This document shows positions 1 to 9,358 of a stretch of DNA of 64,000 nucleotides, piece by piece. The position numbers and the translations under genes are program-made. The stretch comes from Hufsiella ginkgonis (lineage in GTDB: Bacteria; Bacteroidota; Bacteroidia; Sphingobacteriales; Sphingobacteriaceae), in contig NZ_WVHS01000002.1 in NCBI RefSeq assembly GCF_009834915.1, positions 1,202,720 to 1,266,719 of the forward strand. Direction: 5' to 3'. Position 1 is the first letter of the stretch; the number at the start of each line of letters is the position of its first letter. The notes beneath the pieces were generated by a model that saw only the letters and a list, made by a program, of their open reading frames with translations, was not told where the DNA came from and made no database searches.

Positions 1-286
<286 letters not shown>

Positions 287-373
287 TTTATGGACCCGGC
301 TTTTGTAACAGAATTAAGATAGACCTGCGCGAAACGGGATTTACTTGTAAATTAGTCCATTCATAACCCTTTA

Positions 374-2242
374 TTGATGAAGAAAACCCTGCTGATAGCA
401 CTTATCCTGTTTATTTCCCGCCATCCGGCGTTCGCGCAAAGCCAATACGCCAAAACGAATTACACCAAGAAAGAAGTGTACATCACCATGCGCGATGGCA
501 CGAAACTGTTCACCGCGATCTATACGCCTAAAGACGCTTCGGCGCAAAAGAAGTACCCGATGATCATGCAGCGTACCTGCTACAGCGTAGCTCCATACGG
601 GGAAGACAAATTTCCTGCAAAACTGGGCCCGTCGGAGATCATGATGAAGGAAGGATATATCGCGGTATACCAGGATGTGCGCGGACGGTGGAAAAGCGAG
701 GGAAAGTGGACGAACATGACTCCTGTGATCGATGACAAAAAAAGTAAAACCGACGTAGACGAAGGTTCAGACACCTATGATACCGTTGACTGGCTCGTTA
801 AGAACGTAGCTTTTAACAACGGGCGCGTAGGTCAATGGGGGATCTCATACCCAGGATTTTATACCGCCGCCGGGATCCTTTCCAACCACCCCGCGTTAAA
901 GGCCTCTTCGCCGCAGGCGCCCATTTCTGATTTCTTCTTCGACGATTTTCACCATAACGGTGCATTTCTCGAGAGTTATATTTTTACATTCCCCACGTTT
1001 GGTGTGCAGAAAACCGATACCACCAGCAAATCGTGGTACAGCCACCAAACCATTAAAACGCCTACCAAAGACGGCTACCAGTATTTACTCGATATGGGGC
1101 CGCTTAAAAATTTCGACCAGTTTTATAAAGATAATTTCTATTGGCAGGAAACGGTAAACCACCCTAATTATGATGAGTTCTGGCAGAAACGCTCCCTGCC
1201 GAAACATTACGGGAAGGTGATGCCCGCAGTAATGGTCGTAGGCGGCATGTTCGATGCGGAAGATCTTACCGGTCCCCTCGCGATCTACAAGACCATCGCG
1301 CAGAAAGACCCTTCGGCCTATAACACCCTGGTGATGGGACCGTTCGGGCATGGCCGCTGGTCGCGCGAAACCGGGCACACCCTGCATAGCAATGTATACT
1401 TTGGCGACAGTATCGCCACGTTTTACCAGCGCAGCATCGAGGCAAAGTTCTTTCATCATTTCCTGAAAGGCAGCGGCGACAAAAACTCCGGTTTGCCCAA
1501 CGCTTATATGTTCGACACTGGTAAAAAAGAGTGGAAAACTTTCGATAAATGGCCATCTCCCGCGGCCGTCCACCAGAAAATGTTCCTGAACAGTAACGGT
1601 AAGCTGGGTACGGCGCCGTCTCCGGCAGCAAGCTTCGTATCTTTTGTCAGCGATCCGCTAAAACCCGTGCCGCATACCGAAGACAATACCACCACCATGG
1701 GCTTTACCCCGCATAATTATATGAGTGAAGACCAGCGATTTGCCGGTAAGAGACCTGACGTATTGGTGTTCCAAACGGAAGTGCTTACGAACGACGTCAC
1801 CCTTGGCGGCGAGATCATGTCGCACCTGAAGGTGGCCACTACCGGCACCGATGCCGATTGGATCGTAAAGCTGATCGATGTTTACCCGCCCGACGAGCCC
1901 AATCACGCTTACATGCCGAACAATAATATTTTGCTGGCCAATTACCAGCAGATGGTACGTTCGGAGATCATGCCGGGAAGGTTCCGTAACAGTTTCGAGA
2001 AGCCTGTACCGTTTATTCCTGACCAGAAAACCGACGTAAATTTCAAGCTGCAGGATGTTTTGCACACTTTTAAGAAAGGTCACCGCATCATGATACAAGT
2101 GCAAAGCACCTGGTTTCCCCTGATGGCGCGTAATCCGCAGAAATTTGTCGCTAATCCTTACAAAGCAAACGAAAGCGACTACATAAAGGCCACACATAAG
2201 GTGTTTGGCGACAGTTATATTGACTTTGAGATCTTAAAATAA
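374..2242 (+). CDS. Secreted CocE/NonD-family hydrolase (alpha-amino acid ester hydrolase-like)
   Basis: This 622-residue protein has a signal peptide (about residues 1-22, cleaved after AFAQ), an alpha/beta-hydrolase domain and a C-terminal beta-jelly-roll domain as in X-Pro dipeptidyl peptidases (S15/CocE group). The nucleophile is Ser158 in GISYPG, which fits the GxSYxG signature of alpha-amino acid ester hydrolases. Likely partners are Asp294 (GMFDAED) and His326 (GPFGHG). The family cleaves esters or amides of short acyl or amino-acyl groups in the periplasm; the natural substrate is unknown. The stop codon overlaps the start of the M1 peptidase gene by one base, so the two are probably co-translated and may act together on peptides. 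Confidence 0.88.
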   Translation: MMKKTLLIALILFISRHPAFAQSQYAKTNYTKKEVYITMRDGTKLFTAIYTPKDASAQKKYPMIMQRTCYSVAPYGEDKFPAKLGPSEIMMKEGYIAVYQDVRGRWKSEGKWTNMTPVIDDKKSKTDVDEGSDTYDTVDWLVKNVAFNNGRVGQWGISYPGFYTAAGILSNHPALKASSPQAPISDFFFDDFHHNGAFLESYIFTFPTFGVQKTDTTSKSWYSHQTIKTPTKDGYQYLLDMGPLKNFDQFYKDNFYWQETVNHPNYDEFWQKRSLPKHYGKVMPAVMVVGGMFDAEDLTGPLAIYKTIAQKDPSAYNTLVMGPFGHGRWSRETGHTLHSNVYFGDSIATFYQRSIEAKFFHHFLKGSGDKNSGLPNAYMFDTGKKEWKTFDKWPSPAAVHQKMFLNSNGKLGTAPSPAASFVSFVSDPLKPVPHTEDNTTTMGFTPHNYMSEDQRFAGKRPDVLVFQTEVLTNDVTLGGEIMSHLKVATTGTDADWIVKLIDVYPPDEPNHAYMPNNNILLANYQQMVRSEIMPGRFRNSFEKPVPFIPDQKTDVNFKLQDVLHTFKKGHRIMIQVQSTWFPLMARNPQKFVANPYKANESDYIKATHKVFGDSYIDFEILK

Positions 2243-3900
2243 TGATGAAGAAACTTTTTACCCTGGCCTTGCTCACCGGAGCCGCCTTTACATTACCCTC
2301 GTATGCGCAGCTCGGCGGACCTGCCAGGCAATTTACCCGGGCGGATACGCTCCGCGGGATGCTGACCCCGCTTCGAACGTGTTACGACATTAACTATTAC
2401 CACCTGGATGTGAAGGTGAATATCGACGAGAAATTTATTAACGGCACCAACCTGTTCAAATTTACGGCCACGCAGGATTTCAAGCGCCTGCAGTTCGACC
2501 TTTTTCAAGCCATGAAGATTGAAAAGATCCTGTATAAGGGCGCTGAACTGACTTATACCCGCGAATTTAACGCGGTGTTTGTCGACTTCCCGCAAATGAT
2601 CCGTAAGGGTGCGAAAGACGAGTTCACCGTGATCTACAGCGGCAACCCGGCAGTGGCCCGGCGTGCGCCGTGGGATGGCGGCTTCGTGTTTTCAAAGGAC
2701 CAGGCGGGCAAACCCTGGGTGGCGACCGCGGTACAGGGTTTCGGCGCAAGCTCCTGGTGGCCTACCAAAGATCACCAGGCCGACGAGGTCGACAGCATGC
2801 TGATCAGTATTTCTGCGCCAAAAGGGCTGATGGATGTGAGTAACGGCCGGCTGAGGTCGACACAGGACACCGGCGATGGGTATACCAAATTTAACTGGTT
2901 CGTGTCATACCCCATTAATAATTACACGGTGAGCATTAACATTGCCGATTATGCACATTTCAGCGACACCTACGCGGGCGAAAAAGGCCCGCTTACGCTG
3001 GATTTCTATGTACTGCGCGAGGATCTCGGGAAAGCCCAAAAACACTTCGGCGATGATGTGAAGCCCATGCTGAAAAGCTTCGAATACTGGTTTGGCCCCT
3101 ACCCTTTTTACCGCGACGGCTATAAGCTGGTGGAAGCGCCTTACCTCGGGATGGAACACCAGTCGGCAGTTACCTATGGCAACAAGTTTATGAAGGGTTA
3201 CCTCGGCTCGGACCTGTCTGGTACCGGGTATGGTATGAAATGGGATTACATCATCGTTCACGAGAGCGGCCACGAATGGTTCGGCAATAACGTCACCGCT
3301 AAAGATATCGCCGATATGTGGATCCATGAAGGTTTCACGATGTACTCGGAAGGCCTGTTCGTGGAATCGCAGGAAGGCAAAGAAGCCGGCGCCAAATACA
3401 TCGCCGGCGTACGGAAACGGATCCGGAACCGTGCCCCCATGATCGGCCCCTATAATGTGAACCGCGAAGGCGCCGATATTTACGACAAGGGTGCGAACCT
3501 GCTGCATACGGTACGGTCGGTGATCAACGACGATGAAAAATGGCGAAGCATCCTCCGCGGGTTAAATAAAGACCTCGGTCTGAAAACCACTACCACCGGG
3601 GAAGTGGTAAGCTATATCACCAAAAAATCGGGTAAAGACCTGCAGCCGGTATTCGACCAATACCTGCGCTACCCGAATATCCCGGACCTTGAATATAAAA
3701 AGGAAAACGGGAAAGTGTTGTTCCGCTGGGCAACTGATGTAAAAGACTTCAAGATGCCGATAAAAGTAAAGTTTGGCGAAACAGGGAGCTGGACCTGGAT
3801 CACCCCTACCACCGAATGGGGAAAGAGCTCGGTTAAAGACGCCGCCAGCCCGCTGGTTATTGATACCGACAACTTTTATATCAAAACAACCGCCATTTAG
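2242..3900 (+). CDS. Secreted M1-family zinc aminopeptidase
   Basis: This 552-residue protein has a signal peptide (to about residue 22, SYAQ). It carries the gluzincin motif HESGH (His340, Glu341, His344), with the third zinc ligand Glu363 in WIHEGF. The upstream exopeptidase motif reads GMEHQS (about 303-308) where many M1 enzymes have GAMEN, so the amino-group-binding Glu is kept. At 552 residues it is shorter than four-domain M1 enzymes such as PepN (about 870) and closer to the compact leukotriene-A4-hydrolase-like or Bacteroidota forms. It probably trims N-terminal residues from peptides in the periplasm. It starts on the last base of the preceding stop codon, which implies translational coupling. 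Confidence 0.9.
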   Translation: MMKKLFTLALLTGAAFTLPSYAQLGGPARQFTRADTLRGMLTPLRTCYDINYYHLDVKVNIDEKFINGTNLFKFTATQDFKRLQFDLFQAMKIEKILYKGAELTYTREFNAVFVDFPQMIRKGAKDEFTVIYSGNPAVARRAPWDGGFVFSKDQAGKPWVATAVQGFGASSWWPTKDHQADEVDSMLISISAPKGLMDVSNGRLRSTQDTGDGYTKFNWFVSYPINNYTVSINIADYAHFSDTYAGEKGPLTLDFYVLREDLGKAQKHFGDDVKPMLKSFEYWFGPYPFYRDGYKLVEAPYLGMEHQSAVTYGNKFMKGYLGSDLSGTGYGMKWDYIIVHESGHEWFGNNVTAKDIADMWIHEGFTMYSEGLFVESQEGKEAGAKYIAGVRKRIRNRAPMIGPYNVNREGADIYDKGANLLHTVRSVINDDEKWRSILRGLNKDLGLKTTTTGEVVSYITKKSGKDLQPVFDQYLRYPNIPDLEYKKENGKVLFRWATDVKDFKMPIKVKFGETGSWTWITPTTEWGKSSVKDAASPLVIDTDNFYIKTTAI

Positions 3901-3978
3901 TTTGCAACCTTTTTTAGGAACAATCGTCTAATAGAAAAGCTGATGGCTTTTAAATCAAACAACCTAAAAGAAATTCCC

Positions 3979-4707
3979 ATGAAAAAAATTGCAACTTCTC
4001 TTGGCTGGCTTATGCTGCTGATCCCGTTCTTTACCATGGCAGGAACACGGACCATTTACCCGGTGATTAAACATACGCCTTCCGATAGTGAAACGCGCCA
4101 GGTTTCAGGCTTTCACGGCATCGCCTCCGGCGGAAGTTTTAACGTGACGGTTAATATCGGCAGCCAGGAATCACTCAAGATCGAAGGCGACAGTGAAGTG
4201 CTGGCCAAGATCGAAACGGTGGTTGAAAAAGGTATCCTGGTGATCCGCACTAAACGTGGCATGAACTGGGGCTGGAATACCGGGAAAGTGAATGTTTACG
4301 TTACTGCCCGTTCCTTAAGCACGTTAACCTGCAGCGGCTCCGGGTCGATCACCGTGGAAGACCGCCTGAAAAGCGCCGAACTGAACACCGTCGTAAGCGG
4401 GTCGGGTAGTATCCGGTTGTCTGCAGATACCAAAGACTATAACGCGGTGATCAGCGGCTCGGGCTCGATCTCTATTGCAGGTTCGGCAACCGATGCGTCC
4501 ATCCTGGTAAGCGGCTCCGGCGGTTTTAGGGGAAGCGACTTCAGCACTTCTTCCACCAGCGTAAAAGTGAGCGGCTCGGGATCAGTACATGTAGCGGCCG
4601 AGAAAACACTGGATGCCAAACTTAGCGGATCCGGATCTGTAAGATATTCGGGTAACGCACAGGTGAGCATGGTAAAAAGCGGCTCGGGCAGCGTAAAGAA
4701 AATATAA
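3979..4707 (+). CDS. GIN-domain (DUF2807) secreted protein
   Basis: The ATG at 3979 is preferred over the one at 3943, because only then does a signal peptide (Lys-Lys start, hydrophobic stretch, cleavage near FTMAG) begin at the N terminus. The 242-residue product belongs to the head-GIN (putative auto-transporter adhesin) family. Its C-terminal half carries seven SGSGS/SGSGG turns spaced roughly 15-22 residues apart, as expected for rungs of a right-handed beta-helix. Its function is unknown; the family is common in Bacteroidota and is exported. It may be transcribed alone, as it lies 78 bases after the M1 gene and ends at a strong terminator. Confidence 0.85.
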   Translation: MKKIATSLGWLMLLIPFFTMAGTRTIYPVIKHTPSDSETRQVSGFHGIASGGSFNVTVNIGSQESLKIEGDSEVLAKIETVVEKGILVIRTKRGMNWGWNTGKVNVYVTARSLSTLTCSGSGSITVEDRLKSAELNTVVSGSGSIRLSADTKDYNAVISGSGSISIAGSATDASILVSGSGGFRGSDFSTSSTSVKVSGSGSVHVAAEKTLDAKLSGSGSVRYSGNAQVSMVKSGSGSVKKI

Positions 4708-4726
4708 CGTTTAACTAAGTTCAACC

Positions 4727-4770
4727 AGCCGGCAGTGAACCGCTTATCAAGGTTTTGCTGCCGGCTTTTT
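4727..4770 (+). terminator. Rho-independent terminator after the DUF2807 gene
   Basis: AGCCGGCAG (4727-4735) pairs with CTGCCGGCT (4758-4766), and the right arm is followed by a T-run. The right part overlaps the last codons of the convergent OstA-like gene. There is no matching A-run on the left, so it should work mainly for the plus strand. Confidence 0.75.
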
Positions 4771-6759
4771 CGTGTCCGTACTTTGGGCAGGCGCTTTACC
4801 TGTCGGTTTTGCGGCAGGCTTTGCCGCCGGCTTTTTTACAGGGGCTTTTACGGGTGCTTTCGCCGGCGTTTTCTTTTTAGGCGACGGCGGCACGATCTCA
4901 TCTTTCGACTTCGGCCGGTCCTTGGGCCGCCATAAAAATCCTTTCAGCTTCTTTTCCCGGGCATCCTCGATGGGGATCACGCGCCCGGTCATTTTATGTA
5001 CGCCGGTTACCGTTTTCAGCTTTTTGTCGCCAAAATTGATCCTCAGCACACTGCCCGTCGTAGTATTCAGCGAAGTGGGCTTCAGGAGACTATCCCTGAT
5101 GAAGTAGATGCTTTCGGCGTTACCGTCCACGTACATTTCCCGCAGCTCGTTATTCCGGAAATACCCGGTGATCACCTTGCCTTTTACCTGGTTAAATTCG
5201 AGGGAGTCGCCTTCCGTACTCACAATAAACCCGTTGCGACGGAGCAGCATATTATCCAGCTTCTTGTTTTTTAGCTGCATGTAGATCGTGTCTGCAGACA
5301 GCTGCGACCCCTGCGACCAGATCATCGGCTTGCCATAACTGCGAATGATGGAATCCTTATAGCTGTAGAACGCTGAGTCCGACACCGATTGCAGGTCTGA
5401 TTTGAAGATCTTTACATGGTGATAGGCCAGCACGATCCGTGTTTTGGTCGTATCGAGCGATAGCTTTACAGAATCCCTGCGAAGGCTGTCGACCCGGATC
5501 GAATCCGCGATCTGCGCAGCCGTTTTGGGTCGGACCCTGGGTATCGCCACTTTGGCGGAATCGGCGACAGGCGATTTAACGGCCACCGAATCGACCGCCG
5601 GTGCGGGCGGGTTTTCCGCTTCGCTCTTCTTGTTCTTCTTCTCCTGCTTTCTTTCTTTGCGCGATTTTTTTTTCTCCACCGGCCGGGCGACTACCTTAGG
5701 CGCCGGCTTCTTTACAGGCAGCAGTCGTCGCGGCTTGTCGGCGGGATCAGGCTCATCCGAAACGGTTTCGCCTTCATCCGGATCGAAACGCTCCATCGAT
5801 ACGCGGACAAAGTTTCGCTTCTCGATCAGCCTGGTGTACAGCGAATCGGCGGTCATGTAAATGGAGTCCACCTTTGAAGAATCCTGGGTGAGCAAGATCA
5901 CATAAGGATGCTCAGTGATGAGCGCGCTTGAATCCAGCCGGTTATAAAACCCCTTCTGGCCGTATAACATGATCTTTTGAGAACCGGTATCCAGGAAAAC
6001 TACATTACGGCTTGCCCGACCAAAGCCTTTGATATCGTCGTAAAAGATCGAATCACCCCTCAAAAACTTAGTGGACTGTTGATAGAGATTATTCTTGTAG
6101 CCATGCGCCTGCCGGGTTTTGGTGTTGTAATCACCGAAATCTGTGTGAATGGTGTCCTCTTTTCCATAAATATGAGTGGGACCATAAAAATAAGCCATCG
6201 AAGTACCGGTATTATAACGCATCGTATCCGCCTTAACCACCGCATCTTTGTTGGTAATTACCACGTTATACCTAAAATAAGCATCCCTGGTATTTACAAA
6301 ATAATAGCCGGTTTTACTGGTAAGCACATCGCCTTTATTCTCGATCTTTCCGTTATTTATATACGTACCGATTTTGGTAGACGTGTTATAGGTGAGGTAA
6401 TTAGTGGTAAGTACGGCCCCATCTTTATCTACCAGGCGTACATTATTGGTAAGCACCGCAACGTGGGTATTGCCGTCGTAATTCAGCAGGTCTGAATAGA
6501 TCACCGTTCCGTCCGGCTGCGTGATCACCACATGACCGAAAGCATCGAAGGTATTTAGTTTTAAGTTCAGGTTGGCGCTGTCGGAAGCGAGCGTCGACCC
6601 GTCGTGTTGGGCAATCGGGTGCCCGATATGCTGCAAATCCTTGTTGTTATTCGTTACCTGCACCTGGTCTGAAGACAACAGGCTGATTCGTGTAGGCTGC
6701 TGCGCATAAGCCGAAGAGAGACCAATAAACACGATGAACAGGAGGAACCATTTTTTCAC
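4747..6759 (-). CDS. OstA/LptA-like periplasmic protein with a Lys/Pro/Ala-rich tail
   Basis: The product is 670 residues with a signal peptide (cleaved near SSAYAQ). Residues from about 30 to 330 form repeated short beta-strands of the OstA (LptA/LptD jelly-roll) type, with a second OstA-like stretch at about 430-590. This is the usual form of the Bacteroidota OstA-like protein, presumed to take part in lipopolysaccharide transport to the outer membrane. Two low-complexity, highly basic segments stand out: one near residues 340-400 rich in Lys/Glu, and a C-terminal tail (about 615-670) built from short PAKAPVK / KPAAKP repeats. The start is GTG at 6759; no nearby ATG would keep the signal peptide. 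The gene is divergent from tilS. Confidence 0.82.
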   Translation of the reverse strand: MKKWFLLFIVFIGLSSAYAQQPTRISLLSSDQVQVTNNNKDLQHIGHPIAQHDGSTLASDSANLNLKLNTFDAFGHVVITQPDGTVIYSDLLNYDGNTHVAVLTNNVRLVDKDGAVLTTNYLTYNTSTKIGTYINNGKIENKGDVLTSKTGYYFVNTRDAYFRYNVVITNKDAVVKADTMRYNTGTSMAYFYGPTHIYGKEDTIHTDFGDYNTKTRQAHGYKNNLYQQSTKFLRGDSIFYDDIKGFGRASRNVVFLDTGSQKIMLYGQKGFYNRLDSSALITEHPYVILLTQDSSKVDSIYMTADSLYTRLIEKRNFVRVSMERFDPDEGETVSDEPDPADKPRRLLPVKKPAPKVVARPVEKKKSRKERKQEKKNKKSEAENPPAPAVDSVAVKSPVADSAKVAIPRVRPKTAAQIADSIRVDSLRRDSVKLSLDTTKTRIVLAYHHVKIFKSDLQSVSDSAFYSYKDSIIRSYGKPMIWSQGSQLSADTIYMQLKNKKLDNMLLRRNGFIVSTEGDSLEFNQVKGKVITGYFRNNELREMYVDGNAESIYFIRDSLLKPTSLNTTTGSVLRINFGDKKLKTVTGVHKMTGRVIPIEDAREKKLKGFLWRPKDRPKSKDEIVPPSPKKKTPAKAPVKAPVKKPAAKPAAKPTGKAPAQSTDTKKPAAKP

Positions 6760-6776
6760 CTTACAAAATTAGTTTT

Positions 6777-6807
6777 TTGGCTAAGGATATTAAATTAAAT
6801 ATTTTTG
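6777..6807 (+). promoter_or_regulatory. Promoter of tilS, probably giving a leaderless mRNA
   Basis: TTG at 6777-6779, 20 bases, then TATTTTTG at 6800-6807 matches the Bacteroidota consensus. The tilS ATG is only four bases further (6812), so the expected transcription start falls at or next to the start codon. Confidence 0.5.
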
Positions 6808-6811
6808 AGCA

Positions 6812-8149
6812 ATGCTGCCAGTTCCTGCCTTCCGCGATTTTATCCATGAACAACGGCTTTTTGATCCTTCCGACCAAATCCTGCTGGCAGTAAGCGGTGG
6901 AAAAGACTCCGTACTGATGGCGCACCTGTTTAACGAAGCGGGTTTCCGGTTTGGTATTGCGCACTGTAATTTTACCCTCAGGGGCGCGGAATCAGACGGC
7001 GATGAGGCGTTTACCCGGGAACTTGCCGCCGGGTTCGGGGTACCGTTCTATACAGTTCATTTCGATACCGGTTTTTTTGCGGCGACGCGGAAGATCTCCG
7101 TACAGATGGCGGCACGCGAGCTCCGGTATGACTGGTTTGAAGAAATCCGCAAGGCCAACGACTATCAATTTATCGCGATTGCTCACCACAGGAACGACGC
7201 CGTGGAAACGATGCTGTTAAACCTTACCAGGGGAACGGGAATCGCCGGCCTCCATGGCATCAGGGCGAAGCGCGGGTCATTGATCCGCCCGCTCCTGTTC
7301 CTTAAACGGGACGAGATCGACGAGCTGACGGCTCAAAACGGGCTGGCCTATCGCGAAGACAGCTCGAACCTCTCGGTAAAATATGCCCGGAATAAAATCC
7401 GGCGGCAGGTGATCCCGGTATTGAAAACATTAAACCCCGACCTGGAAAACACCTTTGAAAGCGGCGCGCTATATTTCGCGGAGCTGGAAGAATTTCTTAA
7501 CTACCAGGTTGATAAACTCCGGGAAGAGCTGTTTTCAGAAACAAGCCCGTTCATAAAGATCAACATCTCCCGGTTAATGACCTTGCATCCCCGCAAGCTA
7601 TTGTGGTTTGGCCTTTTCAGGCCGTTCGGCTTCAGTGCTGCGGTACTGGACGACCTGGCAGGCAGCTTACCGACATGCAGCGGAAAGATCTTCCGGTCGA
7701 AAACTCATCAGTTGCTGGCTGATCGCGAATATCTCTTCTTAAGCCCGGTGAAAGAAAACGATCCGGCAGGAGTAACGGTACTGCAGGCAACCGATGCGAT
7801 GATTACCTGGAACGGCCTGGTATTCTCTCAAACTACCAGGGAAAGGGAGAACACCATGTTCACTTCCGAAACGACCAGGGCTTTCACCGATACCGAAAGA
7901 CTTGTATACCCGCTCCTGGTCCGTTCCTGGCGGCAAGGCGATGTATTTCGCCCGCTGGGGATGAAAGGACAAAAGAAACTAAGTGATTTCTTTACCAGCC
8001 AGAAAATACCGCTGAACCAGAAATCAGCGATCGCGGTCCTGGTTAATGGCAATGGTGAGATCATCTGGGTCGCGGGATGGCGTATGGACGACAGGTATAA
8101 AATTAATCAGCATACTAAAAAAGTTACTATATTCGAAACGGTCAAATAA
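6812..8149 (+). CDS. tilS: tRNA(Ile)-lysidine synthase
   Basis: TilS ligates lysine to C34 of the CAU-anticodon tRNA-Ile in the cytoplasm, converting its decoding from AUG to AUA. The protein (445 residues) has the N-type ATP-pyrophosphatase P-loop SGGKDS at residues 28-33 close to the N terminus, the family motif around HHRNDAVETMLLNLTRGTG, and the C-terminal TilS domain with the WRQGDVFRPLGMKGQKKLSD signature. Length and start match the family. A two-base gap separates it from the next gene, so the two probably form an operon. It is an essential, ordinary housekeeping gene. Confidence 0.96.
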   Translation: MLPVPAFRDFIHEQRLFDPSDQILLAVSGGKDSVLMAHLFNEAGFRFGIAHCNFTLRGAESDGDEAFTRELAAGFGVPFYTVHFDTGFFAATRKISVQMAARELRYDWFEEIRKANDYQFIAIAHHRNDAVETMLLNLTRGTGIAGLHGIRAKRGSLIRPLLFLKRDEIDELTAQNGLAYREDSSNLSVKYARNKIRRQVIPVLKTLNPDLENTFESGALYFAELEEFLNYQVDKLREELFSETSPFIKINISRLMTLHPRKLLWFGLFRPFGFSAAVLDDLAGSLPTCSGKIFRSKTHQLLADREYLFLSPVKENDPAGVTVLQATDAMITWNGLVFSQTTRERENTMFTSETTRAFTDTERLVYPLLVRSWRQGDVFRPLGMKGQKKLSDFFTSQKIPLNQKSAIAVLVNGNGEIIWVAGWRMDDRYKINQHTKKVTIFETVK

Positions 8150-8151
8150 TC

Positions 8152-8631
8152 ATGGAAAATACCGCCGTCTTCACCGAGAAACAATATGTTGGGAGGGATT
8201 ATACCCGCATTAGTATCAGGCTGGTAGTGATCCTGTTCTGTTTTACCGCGTATTACATTACCGAGGAACGCGGCGACCTCTTCCTGCTCGTGGGCTGCGG
8301 TACGCTGGTAGCTTCTGTGATCATGATGTTTATGCTGCATTACCGCACTACCGTGATCAATAAAAGCGTGATCCTCGACGGCTTATGGACCACCAAGCTG
8401 GTAAAGATCGACCTCCAGAGCATCGTCAAAATTGAACGTACGCCCTATAGCACCTACATCATCAACAACCCGGTGTACAACCTTCACCAGAAGGGCAAGA
8501 TCCGTTTTTATGCAGGCGGCCGCGAAGCCATCAGGCTTACCGACCGGGACGGGCTGATGTATGTGATCGGCACGCAAAGCCCCGCCGAGCTCGAACAGGC
8601 AATCCGGCAAGAATGGGCGCGTAAAGATTAA
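8152..8631 (+). CDS. Small membrane protein, unknown function
   Basis: The product has 159 residues. Two hydrophobic helices (about residues 24-40 and 45-62) are followed by a soluble domain whose alternating pattern resembles bacterial PH-like (DUF304-type) domains. I do not recognise a named family. It starts two bases after the tilS stop and is likely co-transcribed with it. It ends six bases from the convergent Uma2 gene. Confidence 0.7.
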   Translation: MENTAVFTEKQYVGRDYTRISIRLVVILFCFTAYYITEERGDLFLLVGCGTLVASVIMMFMLHYRTTVINKSVILDGLWTTKLVKIDLQSIVKIERTPYSTYIINNPVYNLHQKGKIRFYAGGREAIRLTDRDGLMYVIGTQSPAELEQAIRQEWARKD

Positions 8632-8637
8632 CCCGGC

Positions 8638-9264
8638 TTACTCCGCTGCCAGCCTGGTATCCTCATAGATTTTCTTCAACGGGACCTTAACATTTAAGTG
8701 CTCAAACAAGGCTGCTTCATGGAGCGCCGTGTAATTTTTCGAATCGCCCCAGCCCGTCATCGGGTCTTTATGGTAACACGCTACGTGAATAGCGGTGGAA
8801 TCGATCAGGATATAGCTTTTCAGGGTCTGGATATCCCGGTAAAGCTTAAACTTCGCGCCACGGTCATAGTTTCGCGTCGATGGAGAGAGTACTTCGATGA
8901 TCACCGTGGGATTTAACAAGTTGCACTCATCGTTATTGAGGAAGAACGGCTTCCCGCAAATTACATACAGATCAGGATAGGTGAATAAAGAGTTTTCGCG
9001 AATATGTGTTCGCATATTCGACGTATACGATTGACAGATCGATCCTTTCAGCTTTTGCCGAAGCTGGACATTCGTGTTATCTATGATCTGCCCATGCGTA
9101 AAATTCGCTCCCTCCATTTTAAACACCCCGCCTTCGAAATATTCATGTTTCTCCGGCGAACTCCTATCTAATTCCAGGTACTCTTCTATCGTCATTTTTT
9201 GCCTGGGGTAGTTTTCCGCGGGATCATGCAGCATATTATGCGCTTCGTCTTCGTGCCATTTCAT
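8638..9264 (-). CDS. Uma2-family (DUF820) PD-(D/E)XK-type nuclease-like protein
   Basis: The protein has 208 residues from the ATG at 9264; the longer frame needs a TTG at 9291 and has no other support. It shows the Uma2 pattern: a start resembling TIEEYLELDRSSPEKHEYFEG, then a core with FTYPDLYV and NPTVIIEVLSPSTRNYDRG, which supply the Asp and Glu of the restriction-endonuclease-like fold, and a Lys in GAKFKLY. Members are numerous in cyanobacteria and in some Bacteroidota. They are often called Uma2 endonucleases, but the physiological role is unproven. No partner gene is adjacent. Confidence 0.85.
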   Translation of the reverse strand: MKWHEDEAHNMLHDPAENYPRQKMTIEEYLELDRSSPEKHEYFEGGVFKMEGANFTHGQIIDNTNVQLRQKLKGSICQSYTSNMRTHIRENSLFTYPDLYVICGKPFFLNNDECNLLNPTVIIEVLSPSTRNYDRGAKFKLYRDIQTLKSYILIDSTAIHVACYHKDPMTGWGDSKNYTALHEAALFEHLNVKVPLKKIYEDTRLAAE

Positions 9265-9358
9265 GCACAAATAAAAGCATAAATCAACCAATATTATAAC
9301 AATAGTTAATTTTGGTAATTTAAAAGAAATTAAGAAAGGGCGCTTTCGTGATTCTTGG

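Noticed and set aside
9265..9291. TTG start of the Uma2 gene
   Set aside because: It adds residues outside the family fold; an ATG at 9264 is available.
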